Assembly (NCBI GenBank): GCA_947488345.1
Contig: CANKZQ010000004.1
Coordinates: forward strand, 62,001-126,000
Reading direction: 5' to 3'
From: an uncultured Flavobacteriaceae bacterium
GTDB lineage: Bacteria > Bacteroidota > Bacteroidia > Flavobacteriales > Flavobacteriaceae
Length of the DNA stretch: 64,000 nucleotides
This document shows, piece by piece, positions 34,291 to 43,465 of the stretch; position 1 is the stretch's first letter; each line of letters begins with the position of its first letter. Made by a program: the position numbers and the translations under genes. Under the pieces are notes generated by a model. It did not search any database. It was not told the origin of the DNA and saw only the letters and a program-made list of their open reading frames with translations.

Positions 34291-35630
34291 TAGATTCCTG
34301 TATAGTTACTGGGTGTAATCGCCTTTAATTCAATTTTAATTTCGTCTGAAACAGATAGCCCATCAATGAAAGAGGCAATAGATTGCTGGTTGATTTTCTC
34401 ATTTGTTCTTGTTAATCCTTTAAGTGCTTCGTACGGATTGGGATAATTTTCACGACGTAATATGGTTTGAATTGCTTCTGCAACGACGGCCCAATTATTA
34501 TCTAAGTCCTGCTCAAATTTTTCTTTATTGAGCAATAATTTATTCAATCCTTTTAATGTCGATTTAAATCCAATAATGGTATGAGCCAATGGAATGCCCA
34601 CATTACGCAATACCGTAGAATCCGTAAGGTCACGTTGTAGTCTTGAAATCGGAAGTTTCGCAGCAAGATGCTCAAAGATAGCATTCGCAATACCTAAGTT
34701 ACCTTCTGAATTTTCAAAATCTATTGGATTTACTTTATGTGGCATAGCAGAAGAACCCACTTCACCCTTTTTGATTTTTTGTTTGAAATAATCCATAGAT
34801 ACATAAGTCCAGACGTCTCTATTTAAATCAATGATTATCGTGTTGATACGTTTCAAATTATCAAATAGGGCAGCCATATGATCATAGTGTTCAATTTGTG
34901 TAGTAGGGAAGGAGTGCTGTAATCCTAAACTTTGCACAAAATTGTTTCCGAAATCTTTCCAGTCTATGGTTGGATAGGCCACTTTATGCGCATTAAAATT
35001 GCCTGTTGCTCCACCAAATTTAGCCGCACTCGGAATATCATTTAATAGATTGAACTGTTCTTTTAAACGTACCACAAATACCTCGATCTCTTTGCCTAGT
35101 CTTGTCGGTGAGGCTGGTTGACCGTGTGTTCTAGCTAACATTGCTATATCGGCCCACTCGATAACTAAAGCTTCTAATTTAGTTAAAACTGATAGATATT
35201 CTTTTATATAAACATCTCCAATAGCTTCTTTGATAGATAATGGAACGGCAGTATTATTGATATCCTGTGATGTTAAACCGAAATGAATAAATTCTTTAAA
35301 GTTTTGTAACTGTAAAGCATCAAATTTTTCTTTAATAAAATATTCAACAGCTTTCACATCATGATTTGTAATGCTTTCAATACTTTTAATATGCTGAGCA
35401 TCTTCTGTAGAGAAATCTCTATATATAGTACGTAGTGATTCAAAAAGGGAAGCGTCAAAATTGGAGAGTTGTGGTAATGGAATTTCACAAAGCGCTATAA
35501 AGTATTCAATTTCTACTTGAACACGGTATTTAATTAAGGCTTCTTCAGAAAAAAATGGCGCTAATTCCTGTGTTTTATTTCTATATCTACCATCAATCGG
35601 AGAAATAGCATTTAAGCTGTTTAGATTCAT
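34290..35630 (-). CDS. purB: Adenylosuccinate lyase
   Basis: The 446-residue fumarase/aspartase-superfamily enzyme splits SAICAR and adenylosuccinate in purine synthesis. Visible elements are NAISPIDGRYRNKTQELAPFFSEEALI at the start (in part), ARTHGQPASPTRLGKE with the catalytic His (about residue 159), and FGGATGNFNAH. The signature GEVGSSAMPHKVNPIDFEN (about 283-301) carries the flexible Ser loop. All are intact. It is followed by a coupled small lipoprotein and preceded by a HEAT-like protein on the same strand. Confidence 0.97.
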   Translation of the reverse strand: MNLNSLNAISPIDGRYRNKTQELAPFFSEEALIKYRVQVEIEYFIALCEIPLPQLSNFDASLFESLRTIYRDFSTEDAQHIKSIESITNHDVKAVEYFIKEKFDALQLQNFKEFIHFGLTSQDINNTAVPLSIKEAIGDVYIKEYLSVLTKLEALVIEWADIAMLARTHGQPASPTRLGKEIEVFVVRLKEQFNLLNDIPSAAKFGGATGNFNAHKVAYPTIDWKDFGNNFVQSLGLQHSFPTTQIEHYDHMAALFDNLKRINTIIIDLNRDVWTYVSMDYFKQKIKKGEVGSSAMPHKVNPIDFENSEGNLGIANAIFEHLAAKLPISRLQRDLTDSTVLRNVGIPLAHTIIGFKSTLKGLNKLLLNKEKFEQDLDNNWAVVAEAIQTILRRENYPNPYEALKGLTRTNEKINQQSIASFIDGLSVSDEIKIELKAITPSNYTGI

Positions 35631-35700
35631 TATTGTTAGTTCAATTAAGGAACAAAAATAACGATTTCGAAAGATTTAGCCTGTTAAGAATGAAGTTATT

Positions 35701-36300
35701 TTAGGCGATATTATTTTTTGCCATGAGCTCTAATATTTTCTTGCCTCTTGTCTCGTAAGCCGGACTTTCATCTGGCATGTTTTTCTCAAGGATCATTTTT
35801 AATTCATAATGAATCCATGAATGCTGTAATCCTAAGAAATATAACGATTCCATGGCATGTGCTTTGGTAGCCACTTTCGTATCTTCATTTCTAAGCCAGT
35901 AAAAACAAGTTTCAATAATTTGCTCTAATTGCTGTTGTGTGGCAATAATTTTAATTGGCGAATCAAATTTTGAATTGATATCCTGAGCAATTAGATTACA
36001 TATTTTTGCGGCAGGTCTTATGGCGCTGTCATTTTCTAATTGGCCAATATTTTTAGTAAAGTAAGGAAGACTATAAGCTATCCAATCTAACCTGTGTTCA
36101 CAAACAATCTCTAAAATAAGCGCTGCTTTTACAGAAGTTTCATTTTTATAATCGAATGTAATTTCTATTAATGATTTAAAAAGAGTCTCATCTTTTAATA
36201 CGATTCTACTAATCTTATCGCGATGAGATTTACTCATGCTCTTGATGGCATTTAATTCTTTGATTAAAGAATACTTTGTCATGTTTTTTATAGATTCCAT
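35701..36300 (-). CDS. Cytoplasmic helical repeat protein, HEAT-like, unknown
   Basis: The 199-residue protein is almost entirely alpha-helical, with alternating hydrophobic patterns like ARM/HEAT repeats (TSVKAALILEIVCEHRLDWI, TKVATKAHAMESLYFLGLQH). No signal peptide or catalytic motif is seen. An internal ATG seven residues in (MTKYSLIKEL, 36282) may be the true start. It lies 70 bp upstream of purB on the same strand and is probably co-transcribed. Function is unknown. Confidence 0.6.
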   Translation of the reverse strand: MESIKNMTKYSLIKELNAIKSMSKSHRDKISRIVLKDETLFKSLIEITFDYKNETSVKAALILEIVCEHRLDWIAYSLPYFTKNIGQLENDSAIRPAAKICNLIAQDINSKFDSPIKIIATQQQLEQIIETCFYWLRNEDTKVATKAHAMESLYFLGLQHSWIHYELKMILEKNMPDESPAYETRGKKILELMAKNNIA

Positions 36301-36453
36301 TAGTTGAAAAGTAGTTGCGTTTAGGGTGAATACAAAAACTTTGAATTATTTAAACTCGTTTTAATCGAAAATAGTATATGATGGATTGACTATTTTTCCT
36401 CTAAAAATTTAACTATATGATTCTCTTATAATTGTACGTGAAAATTTTTAAGA

Positions 36454-36493
36454 GAAAAAGCTCCGCTCAAATACAATTGAGAGAAGCTTTTTC
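36454..36493 (-). terminator. Terminator-like hairpin after FAS1 gene
   Basis: GAAAAAGCT (36454-36462) pairs with AGCTTTTTC (36485-36493), and the inner CTCAA/TTGAG pair extends the stem across a small bulge. On the minus strand the base of the stem is T-rich. It lies just downstream of the FAS1 stop. Confidence 0.65.
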
Positions 36494-36523
36494 CAAATCT
36501 AATTAATCAAACTACTATGTATT

Positions 36524-37924
36524 TTAATTTGCAGTTAACGGTGGTAGAATCACCTTGTCAATTGCATGAATTACACCGTTAGCCGCTTGGACGTTGGTCG
36601 CAACTATATTACTAACGCGATCGTTGGCGTCAGTTAATGTAGCACCGCCGGTTATATTTGCTGTGATGTCTCCACCAAGAGTACCCACAGTCATGTTGTC
36701 CATTAATTGAGAATCAAGAACATTGGCACCACCAACAACATGATATGTTAATGTCGCATTTAATGTAGGCTCTTCAATATCTGCTAATCCAGAAGCACTC
36801 AACTCTGTCAGTAATGATGTGAAAGCATCATTTGTTGGAGCGAATACAGTAAATGGAGCTGGGTCAGTACCATCCGCTGTAGATAATATGCTCACAAAAT
36901 CTGTCGTTAATCTGCTATCCGTTAAGGCAGCAACAAGGGTACTGAACGTTGGATCTGCCAATGCAAAATCTACCACTGTTGGTAAATCGATTACAGCATC
37001 TACCGCATGAATCACACCATTTTCTGCTATGACATCAGCAACCGCAACAGTCGAGACTCCGTTGAATTTAACACCATCTGAGGTATTGAAATAAAGACTC
37101 ATTGGATTGCTTCCTGCTCCAGTGGCTTTTGTATTTGAGTATCCTGCACCAGCCGACGTTAAATCTGTAGAAAGTGTAATACCATCTAAGACATGATTTA
37201 ACAGCACTTGTGTTAACGTAGGCACCTCAATGTCTCCTAAAGCTGCTCCGTCTAAAAAGGTTGCAAAAGCTGCATCTACAGGTGCTAATACCGTAAATGG
37301 TCCACCAGTATCTACTGTTGAAACTAAGTCAGCGGCAGTTAATGCAGCAACTAAACTTGAAAACGATGAATTCGCAACGGCATGTGTGGCAATAGAAGGA
37401 AGACCAATAACATTATCTACTAAGTGAATAATACCGTTATCTACCATATTATCAGCGCCAGTTACAGTCGATACACCATTTAATTTAACTCCCGAACTTG
37501 TATCTACATACATACTCATGGTTTGAGAAGCTGCCGTAGAAGTGGCGAGTGTTTTAATATAACCCGTTTCTAGTGCTGATGATTGAACGGCGCCGCTCAC
37601 GACATGATTCAATAATATTTTTGTCAGTGTTTCCGTTGGAACTGCGTCTAAATTTGCAAATCCATTTGCGGTTAGGAAAGCATCAAATGCTGCATTATTG
37701 GGCGCAAATACCGTAAAAGGACCTGGGCCACTTAATGTTGCCGCCAAATCTGCTTTTTGAACCGCATCCAGCAGCGTACTGTAATCCGCACCAGCGTTTA
37801 CCACAAAATCAGTAACTGTATTCGACCCCATCGGAGTTCCGTCGTCGTCATTACTACATGACAGTACAAGAACCGACATGAGTAAAATCATAATCCCATT
37901 AATTGTTTTTGATAAGTTTTTCAT
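36524..37924 (-). CDS. Lipoprotein with three fasciclin (FAS1) domains
   Basis: The 466-residue protein has a lipobox (MSVLVLSCSNDDDG) and three tandem FAS1 domains at about residues 38-175, 178-315 and 318-465. Each domain contains the H1 box (TVFAPNNAAFDAFL, TVLAPVDAAFATFL, TVFAPTNDAFTSLL) and an NGVIHxVDxVI/L-type H2 box. FAS1 domains mediate adhesion or cell-surface interactions, so a surface adhesive role is likely, though not shown. It is monocistronic with its own terminator. The third domain carries a longer H1 loop (LSTADGTDPAPF). Confidence 0.93.
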   Translation of the reverse strand: MKNLSKTINGIMILLMSVLVLSCSNDDDGTPMGSNTVTDFVVNAGADYSTLLDAVQKADLAATLSGPGPFTVFAPNNAAFDAFLTANGFANLDAVPTETLTKILLNHVVSGAVQSSALETGYIKTLATSTAASQTMSMYVDTSSGVKLNGVSTVTGADNMVDNGIIHLVDNVIGLPSIATHAVANSSFSSLVAALTAADLVSTVDTGGPFTVLAPVDAAFATFLDGAALGDIEVPTLTQVLLNHVLDGITLSTDLTSAGAGYSNTKATGAGSNPMSLYFNTSDGVKFNGVSTVAVADVIAENGVIHAVDAVIDLPTVVDFALADPTFSTLVAALTDSRLTTDFVSILSTADGTDPAPFTVFAPTNDAFTSLLTELSASGLADIEEPTLNATLTYHVVGGANVLDSQLMDNMTVGTLGGDITANITGGATLTDANDRVSNIVATNVQAANGVIHAIDKVILPPLTAN

Positions 37925-38032
37925 TAAATTAAAGTTTAAATTCTATGCGAAGTTAGAAAATAATGTTTAATCTTTTTTAATAATAGTTAAACAAAATGTA
38001 GTTTTATCATATTTTTAACATTTGGTATAACC

Positions 38033-38063
38033 TTTGAGTATTAGATAGAAAATACTATTTTTA
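38033..38063 (+). promoter_or_regulatory. Candidate promoter for YwqK-like gene
   Basis: TTTG (38033-38036) is followed after exactly 19 bp by TATTTTTA (38056-38063), one mismatch from TAnnTTTG. This is the standard Bacteroidetes spacing. It gives a leader of about 40 nt to the ATG at 38113. Confidence 0.5.
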
Positions 38064-38112
38064 GAATTGCAATAAGCGAACACAACAAAAACAATTTTTA
38101 AGAGTTATAACA

Positions 38113-38841
38113 ATGATGAAAGTGAAAAATTACATACCTATTTTGAGTCTAGCATTACTATTTTGCTTCAATTTTTCGATGGCTCAAATCAATAAGTTCG
38201 ATTCGAACGGTAAGCGACATGGGGTTTGGAAGAAGTATTATAAGAATAAGAGAATACGGTATTCTGGTACGTTTGAACATGGTAAAGAGGTTGGCACGTT
38301 TAAATTTTATTCTGCCGCAACTTCTGATTTTCCAAGTGTAGTAAGGGTCTATAAAAATGGTAGTGCAACAGCCGATGTAACTTTTTATGCGGAGAATGGA
38401 AAATTAGAGAGTAAAGGTTTGATGATTGGTAAAAAAAGAGAAGGAAAGTGGTTATATTATCATGAAGATGGTAAAACCCTTATGTCAGAGGAGACTTATA
38501 AAGATGGAAAGTTACATGGTCCATATAAAACATTTTACAATTCGGGTAAGCCAACTGAAGTTACGAATTATGCCAATGGTTTATTAGATGGCCCGTATAA
38601 GAAATATGCGATTAAAGGGCACATCTATCAAGATTTTACATATAAAGAAGGGAAACTAAATGGTCCCGCTATATATTACAATCGGAAAAATGGAGAAGTG
38701 ACCACAAAGGGAACCTTTAGAGATGATATTCGTGTTGGAACCTGGGAAAATTATGCAGATGGTGCGTTAGTGAGTACTGAGCAACCCAATAAAAGGAAAC
38801 CCCCTAGAAAGAAAACCAAGAAGAAAGAAAACAAACAATAA
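38113..38841 (+). CDS. Exported YwqK/MORN-repeat protein
   Basis: The 242-residue protein has a signal peptide (NYIPILSLALLFCFNFSMAQ) and then repeated G-x-W-x-x-Y-Y/F-x-x-G-x-x units (GVWKKYYKNKRIRYSG, GKWLYYHEDGKTLMSE, GPYKTFYNSGKPTEV). These match the YwqK antitoxin-like family, a MORN-like repeat. Despite the family name, no toxin gene is adjacent, so the antitoxin label should not be carried over. The C-terminus is very Lys-rich. Function is unknown; possible surface or periplasmic scaffold. It has its own promoter and terminator. Confidence 0.85.
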   Translation: MMKVKNYIPILSLALLFCFNFSMAQINKFDSNGKRHGVWKKYYKNKRIRYSGTFEHGKEVGTFKFYSAATSDFPSVVRVYKNGSATADVTFYAENGKLESKGLMIGKKREGKWLYYHEDGKTLMSEETYKDGKLHGPYKTFYNSGKPTEVTNYANGLLDGPYKKYAIKGHIYQDFTYKEGKLNGPAIYYNRKNGEVTTKGTFRDDIRVGTWENYADGALVSTEQPNKRKPPRKKTKKKENKQ

Positions 38842-38878
38842 ATTAACCGAGATTGTGCGCTAAACATTCCTCAACTAC

Positions 38879-38905
38879 AACCGTGGCCTAGGCCGCGGTT
38901 TTTTT
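38879..38905 (+). terminator. Rho-independent terminator after YwqK-like gene
   Basis: A GC-rich 10-bp stem (AACCGTGGCC with GGCCGCGGTT, one G-U pair) with a minimal loop runs into seven T. It separates the YwqK-like gene from mnmA. Confidence 0.85.
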
Positions 38906-38929
38906 ATGTAAAAACATTCTCAAATTCTC

Positions 38930-38937
38930 TATCTTTG
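38930..38937 (+). promoter_or_regulatory. Candidate -7 box for mnmA
   Basis: TATCTTTG matches TAnnTTTG exactly, 18 bp before the chosen mnmA ATG, immediately after the upstream terminator. The -33 region is TTTTTATG rather than a clean TTTG. Confidence 0.45.
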
Positions 38938-38955
38938 CAGTCTTATTATGAAAGC

Positions 38956-40143
38956 ATGAAAAGAGTAATTGTAGGACTGTCGGGAGGTGTAGATTCAAGC
39001 GTTGCAGCGCATTTATTAAAAGAGCAAGGCTATGAAGTGATCGGTTTGTTTATGAAGAATTGGCATGATGATTCGGTAACGATATCAAATGAATGCCCAT
39101 GGCTGGAGGATAGCAATGATGCGATGCTTGTTGCCGAAAAATTAGGAATTCCATTTCAAGTGGTTGACTTAAGTGAGCAATATAAAGAGCGTATTGTAGA
39201 TTATATGTTTCGTGAGTACAAAATGGGAAGGACACCAAATCCGGATGTGTTGTGTAATCGAGAGATTAAGTTTGATGTGTTTATGAAGATTGCATTAGAT
39301 TTAGGCGCTGATTATGTAGCAACAGGCCACTATTGTCGGAAATCTCAGTTTGACAAAGAAGGAAAAACAATATATCAGTTATTATCAGGAAAGGACGTAA
39401 ATAAAGATCAATCTTATTTTTTATGTCAATTATCGCAGGAACAACTTTCAAAATCTTTATTTCCAATTGGAGAATTAACAAAACCAGAAGTTCGCAAAAT
39501 AGCGACGAGTTTAGATTTAATTACTGCAGATAAAAAAGATTCACAAGGTTTGTGTTTTATTGGAAAAGTGCGCTTACCAGAATTTTTGCAACAAAAACTA
39601 AAACCAAAAGAAGGAAATATCATTCAGATACCGAACGAATCAAATGTTTTTGATGCTCCTGTAATTAGTTATCATACAAAAGAAGAGGAGTTGCAAGCAA
39701 AAGCATCAAAATATAGCTATTCTAAACATGATGGTACAATTGTAGGTACCCATCAAGGTGCACATTATTTCACTAAAGGACAGCGTAAGGGGCTTGCTGT
39801 TGGAGGTACCGTTGAACCGCTTTTTGTGATTGAAACCGATGTTGAAGAGAATATTATCTATACAGGAGAAGGTAAAAATCATAAAGGTTTGTATCGAAAT
39901 GTTTTATTCGTATCTAATGATGAGGTACACTGGATCCGAGAAGATATGGCCTTATCGGATGGAGAAAGTTTGAAGGTGCAAGCTAGGATTCGATATCGAC
40001 AAGCTCTAGAGAATGCCACCTTATTTAAGGTTGAAGAAGGTTTGTATGTTGAATTTGAAAATAATCAATCTGCGATCACAGAAGGTCAGTTTGTGGCATG
40101 GTATCAAGACGACGAACTTCTAGGGTCAGGAGTCATTTCTTAA
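38956..40143 (+). CDS. mnmA: tRNA-uridine 2-sulfurtransferase MnmA
   Basis: The enzyme thiolates U34 of Lys, Glu and Gln tRNAs. I use the ATG at 38956 ([18 protein letters not shown], 395 residues); an upstream in-frame ATG at 38935 overlaps the promoter box. The PP-loop SGGVDSS is near residue 9. The catalytic Cys pair lies in [11 protein letters not shown] (about 100) and [10 protein letters not shown] (about 200), and ATGHY is at about 128. The C-terminal beta-barrel contains [11 protein letters not shown]. Length and motifs are complete. Confidence 0.97.
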   Translation: MKRVIVGLSGGVDSSVAAHLLKEQGYEVIGLFMKNWHDDSVTISNECPWLEDSNDAMLVAEKLGIPFQVVDLSEQYKERIVDYMFREYKMGRTPNPDVLCNREIKFDVFMKIALDLGADYVATGHYCRKSQFDKEGKTIYQLLSGKDVNKDQSYFLCQLSQEQLSKSLFPIGELTKPEVRKIATSLDLITADKKDSQGLCFIGKVRLPEFLQQKLKPKEGNIIQIPNESNVFDAPVISYHTKEEELQAKASKYSYSKHDGTIVGTHQGAHYFTKGQRKGLAVGGTVEPLFVIETDVEENIIYTGEGKNHKGLYRNVLFVSNDEVHWIREDMALSDGESLKVQARIRYRQALENATLFKVEEGLYVEFENNQSAITEGQFVAWYQDDELLGSGVIS

Positions 40144-40174
40144 ATTATCGTATTTTGGTTACCTCAAAAATGCT

Positions 40175-41122
40175 ATGAAGGCTATGAATAGAATCACCCA
40201 ACTTTTTAATATTGAATATCCATTGATTCAGGCAGGAATGATATGGGCAAGTGGATGGAAATTAGCTTCTGCCGTCAGTAACGCCGGCGGTTTAGGTCTT
40301 ATCGGAGCTGGCTCAATGTATCCTGATGTATTGCGAGAACATATTATAAAATGTAAGGAAGCTACAGATAAACCTTTTGGTGTGAATGTTCCAATGTTGT
40401 ATCCGAATATTGAGGAAATACTGAAGATTATTGTTGAGGAAGAGGTGAAAATAGTGTTCACTTCTGCTGGTAATCCGAAAACTTGGACTCCATTTTTAAA
40501 AGAGAACGGTATCACCGTTGTACATGTAGTGAGCAGCCTAAAATTTGCATTGAAAGCACAAGATGCTGGTGTTGATGCCGTGGTTGCAGAGGGTTTTGAG
40601 GCTGGTGGTCATAATGGTAGAGATGAAATGACTACTTTTACACTGCTACCTATTGTAAAGGAACACATAAAGATTCCGTTAATTGCCGCTGGAGGAATTG
40701 CTACAGGGAGAGGGATGTTGGCAGCGATGGTTTTAGGTGCGGATGCTGTGCAGATTGGAAGTCGTTTTGTGGCGAGCGAGGAAGCTTCTTCGCATATTAA
40801 CTTTAAACAAGAGGTTGTAAATGCCAAAGAAGGAGCCACACAGTTAACGTTGAAAGAATTAGCTCCTGTAAGATTGATAAAGAATAAGTTCTATAATGAT
40901 GTTCAAGAGTTGTATAAGACAGCACCAACGGCGGAACAACTGAAAGAATTATTAGGAAGAGCAAGAGCAAAAAAAGGCATGTTCGAAGGTGATTTGGAGG
41001 AGGGTGAGTTAGAAATAGGACAAATAGCAGGTTTAATACATGAAATAAAACCCGCAAAACAACTTGTAGAAGAAATAATTACCGAATACATCGAAGTAAA
41101 ACAGATAATAGCAACCCTATGA
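40175..41122 (+). CDS. Nitronate monooxygenase-family FMN oxidoreductase
   Basis: The 315-residue TIM-barrel flavoprotein shows the NMO/FabK-type elements QAGMIWASGWKLASAVSNAG (about residues 20-39) and GVNVPMLYP. Further motifs are EGFEAGGHNGRDEMTTF with the conserved His (about 148) and the FMN-phosphate site IAAGGIATGRGMLAAMVLGADAVQIGSRF, in part (about 170). Family members oxidise nitronates or act as enoyl-ACP reductase II; sequence alone does not separate these. It overlaps the GIN-domain gene by 4 bp (ATGA). Confidence 0.87.
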   Translation: MKAMNRITQLFNIEYPLIQAGMIWASGWKLASAVSNAGGLGLIGAGSMYPDVLREHIIKCKEATDKPFGVNVPMLYPNIEEILKIIVEEEVKIVFTSAGNPKTWTPFLKENGITVVHVVSSLKFALKAQDAGVDAVVAEGFEAGGHNGRDEMTTFTLLPIVKEHIKIPLIAAGGIATGRGMLAAMVLGADAVQIGSRFVASEEASSHINFKQEVVNAKEGATQLTLKELAPVRLIKNKFYNDVQELYKTAPTAEQLKELLGRARAKKGMFEGDLEEGELEIGQIAGLIHEIKPAKQLVEEIITEYIEVKQIIATL

Positions 41123-41967
41123 GAAAAACACTACTTATTACAATAACACTTTTTTGCGTGATGGCGAACGCACAAAAAAAAGCAAAAATAAAAGGCAATA
41201 AAAATGTGATTACCGAAGAAAGAACATTTGAGTTCTTTTCTGGTATTGAACTAAACGATAAAATAGAAGTGACGCTAAAACAAAGTGAATCTAATAGATT
41301 GGTGATCGAAGCTGATGAAAATTTGCATGATGTCATAGATTCTGAAATCGAAAGTGGTATGTTGATCCTTTCATTGAATAAACGAATAACAAACTCAAAA
41401 CGCTTTAGACTGACTTTATATGTAGAGGATTTAGATATTATAAAACTGCAAGATGCGAGTGAAATCAAAAGTGATGAAAGGTTTGATTTTTTCGATTTGA
41501 GTATGATATTAAATGACAAATCAGACGTTGAGATGACCTTAGAAGCGCAATTTTTTAGCTTAGAATCAAATGAAAAGTCGCGAGGGGATCTCAACGTAAA
41601 GGCAGATAGTATTTCCATACATATGAAAGAATCATCCAAAATAAAATATGTGGTGAATGCCCAAAAAGTTGAGGTGAAATATGAAGGTAGTGCTACGGGA
41701 GAGTTTGTTGGTAAAACGAATGATTTAATCCTGTCAGCAAATGATAACGCTACGTTTAAAGGAAATGAATTGGAAGCAAAAACAATACTATTGGATGGTT
41801 CCAATAGCACCAGTTCTTATGTCAATGCAAAAAACAACATTGCACTAACGTTACAAAACAAGTCAAAAGTTTACATCTTTGGGTCTCCAGTCATTGAGAT
41901 CAAATCGTTCGAAGATACTGCAAGTATTTTTAAGCGAGAAGCCATGAAGTTACTTGAAAAAATATAA
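41119..41967 (+). CDS. Exported GIN-domain (DUF2807) protein
   Basis: The 282-residue protein has a signal peptide (MRKTLLITITLFCVMANAQ) and the GIN/DUF2807 adhesin-head-like beta-helix. It runs from FEFFSGIELNDKIEVTLKQSE through repeated strand patterns (VKADSISIHMKESSKI, YVNAKNNIALTLQNKS). The domain is common in Bacteroidetes exported proteins of unknown role. Its ATG overlaps the oxidoreductase stop, so the genes are coupled although one product is cytoplasmic and the other exported. No catalytic residues are known. Confidence 0.85.
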   Translation: MRKTLLITITLFCVMANAQKKAKIKGNKNVITEERTFEFFSGIELNDKIEVTLKQSESNRLVIEADENLHDVIDSEIESGMLILSLNKRITNSKRFRLTLYVEDLDIIKLQDASEIKSDERFDFFDLSMILNDKSDVEMTLEAQFFSLESNEKSRGDLNVKADSISIHMKESSKIKYVVNAQKVEVKYEGSATGEFVGKTNDLILSANDNATFKGNELEAKTILLDGSNSTSSYVNAKNNIALTLQNKSKVYIFGSPVIEIKSFEDTASIFKREAMKLLEKI

Positions 41968-41975
41968 AAAAGGAA

Positions 41976-42902
41976 CTACTTCGGAATTTTAATAAAATAA
42001 GACTTACGAGATTTATTATTTAGTTTGTTTTCTCGTAACCAAGGATTATGAATTTTTAATTCTTTATAATTCGTTTGAAACTTTTTAGCGAAGCTGGCAA
42101 TGTTGGTAATTACCGTATCTACCTTTACCTGATAGCTTTCAGGAAGTTCGTACAAATCATCTTGATCAAATTGAAAACCATATTTTTTTGGCTGTGTCAA
42201 AATTTCTTTTGCTGCGATAATTCGGGGCACATATCGTTGGGTGTTTTCTCCCGCTAAAACATCGTAATAGCTTTTCACTTGCTGGGTATTGAGTTTTCCA
42301 TTTAGTCCACCATTGCCATCATGATATGCGGCGGCAGCTAAGGTCCAAGTGCCAAATTTTCTTTTGGCTTTTAATAGATAGTCGCAAGCAGCTCTGGTCG
42401 CTTTTTCTAAATGATAACGTTCATCGACATTACTATTTACCTCGAGACCATTTTCCTTTGCAGCGGCTTTTAATAATTGCCAAAAACCCTTCGCCCCGGC
42501 GGGTGAAGTTACATTGCGCAAGTTACTTTCAATAACTGCTAAATATTTGAAATCATCTGGAACACCTTTTTCTTCTAAAATCGGTTCTATTATCGGGAAA
42601 TACTTATGGGTGCGCTTAATCCATAACAAAGCATTCGATTGCCAATATGTATTGACCAATAACTCCCTATCAATTCTTTCTTTAATATCATGTTTTTCGA
42701 GTGGTACGCGTTCTCCGGCAAAAGTTAAATCTTCTGGAATTTTAATAGCCTTGATATTATACGAATCACTAGTTATTTTACTGTCCTGACTTTTTTTAGT
42801 CGCTTTTTTTTCTTCAGGATCACTATCCTGTATGGCATTGACAAACACACCACAAACAGTAATGAGGGCTAAGAGAAGAATAATTTTATGTGATTTCTGC
42901 AT
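41976..42902 (-). CDS. Membrane-associated lytic murein transglycosylase (MltD-like SLT domain)
   Basis: The 308-residue exported enzyme begins with a signal peptide or anchor (KIILLLALITVCGVFVNA). The SLT domain has the catalytic Glu in YLAVIESNLRN (about residue 119), then SPAGAKGFWQL, and LAAAAYHDGNGG (about 193-204). It cleaves peptidoglycan glycan strands with anhydro-muramyl formation. The MltD C-terminal LysM repeats are reduced to a single LysM-like segment (ITNIASFAKKFQTNYKELKIHNPWL). It is convergent with the GIN gene (8 bp) and follows rmlC by 11 bp. Confidence 0.92.
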   Translation of the reverse strand: MQKSHKIILLLALITVCGVFVNAIQDSDPEEKKATKKSQDSKITSDSYNIKAIKIPEDLTFAGERVPLEKHDIKERIDRELLVNTYWQSNALLWIKRTHKYFPIIEPILEEKGVPDDFKYLAVIESNLRNVTSPAGAKGFWQLLKAAAKENGLEVNSNVDERYHLEKATRAACDYLLKAKRKFGTWTLAAAAYHDGNGGLNGKLNTQQVKSYYDVLAGENTQRYVPRIIAAKEILTQPKKYGFQFDQDDLYELPESYQVKVDTVITNIASFAKKFQTNYKELKIHNPWLRENKLNNKSRKSYFIKIPK

Positions 42903-42913
42903 AATACGAACGT

Positions 42914-43453
42914 TTAAAATGGTGAGATATATTGTTGGAAAGGCAATCCATGCTTGTCTTTTTCAGAGATAATAGGATTTTCAATTTGCCAATCAATATG
43001 CAATGTGGGATCATCCCAAGCAATGGCAACTTCAGCTTCCTTATGATAATACTTTGTACACTTATAGCTAAAGATAGTAGCATCTTCTAAAACTAGAAAA
43101 CCATGAGCAAAACCTTCGGGAATATATAATTGTTGTTTGTTTTTATCAGATAAAACAGTTTTGAAATGACTGCCGTAGGTCGCAGAGTCTTTTCTGAGAT
43201 CCACCGCAATGTCTAAAACACTCCCTGTTATTACTCTAATTAATTTTCCCTGAGCATATGGAGGTTTCTGAAAATGTAATCCGCGCAAGACATCTTTTTG
43301 AGAGCAAGACTCATTGTCCTGTACAAAAGTAACGTCCAACAGATTACTAAGCTGTTTTTTATTATAACTTTCTAAAAAATAACCTCTTGCATCTTCATGA
43401 ACAGTGGGTGTTAAAACCAACAAATCTTTAATAAAGGTTTTTTCAATTTTCAT
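42914..43453 (-). CDS. rfbC: dTDP-4-dehydrorhamnose 3,5-epimerase
   Basis: The 179-residue RmlC-type cupin epimerises dTDP-4-keto-6-deoxyglucose on the way to dTDP-rhamnose. Typical points are ARGYFLESYN (about residue 22), VLRGLHFQKPPYAQGKLIRV with the catalytic His (about 62), DIAVDLRKDSATYG, and YIPEGFAHGFLVL (about 119). Active-site residues are present. No rfbA, rfbB or rfbD lies in the window, so the pathway partners are elsewhere. It is followed by the transglycosylase on the same strand. Confidence 0.95.
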   Translation of the reverse strand: MKIEKTFIKDLLVLTPTVHEDARGYFLESYNKKQLSNLLDVTFVQDNESCSQKDVLRGLHFQKPPYAQGKLIRVITGSVLDIAVDLRKDSATYGSHFKTVLSDKNKQQLYIPEGFAHGFLVLEDATIFSYKCTKYYHKEAEVAIAWDDPTLHIDWQIENPIISEKDKHGLPFQQYISPF

Positions 43454-43465
43454 TGCCGCAATGTA

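Noticed and set aside
38113-38841. Toxin-antitoxin system suggested by the YwqK antitoxin family name
   Set aside because: No toxin-like gene is adjacent, the protein has a signal peptide, and it is flanked by its own promoter and terminator.
41079-41810. Long minus-strand ORF (243 codons) with many Ser residues
   Set aside because: It is an antisense shadow of the GIN-domain gene, whose signal peptide, strand pattern and coupled start are clear. The antisense product has low-complexity Ser/Phe composition typical of shadow frames.
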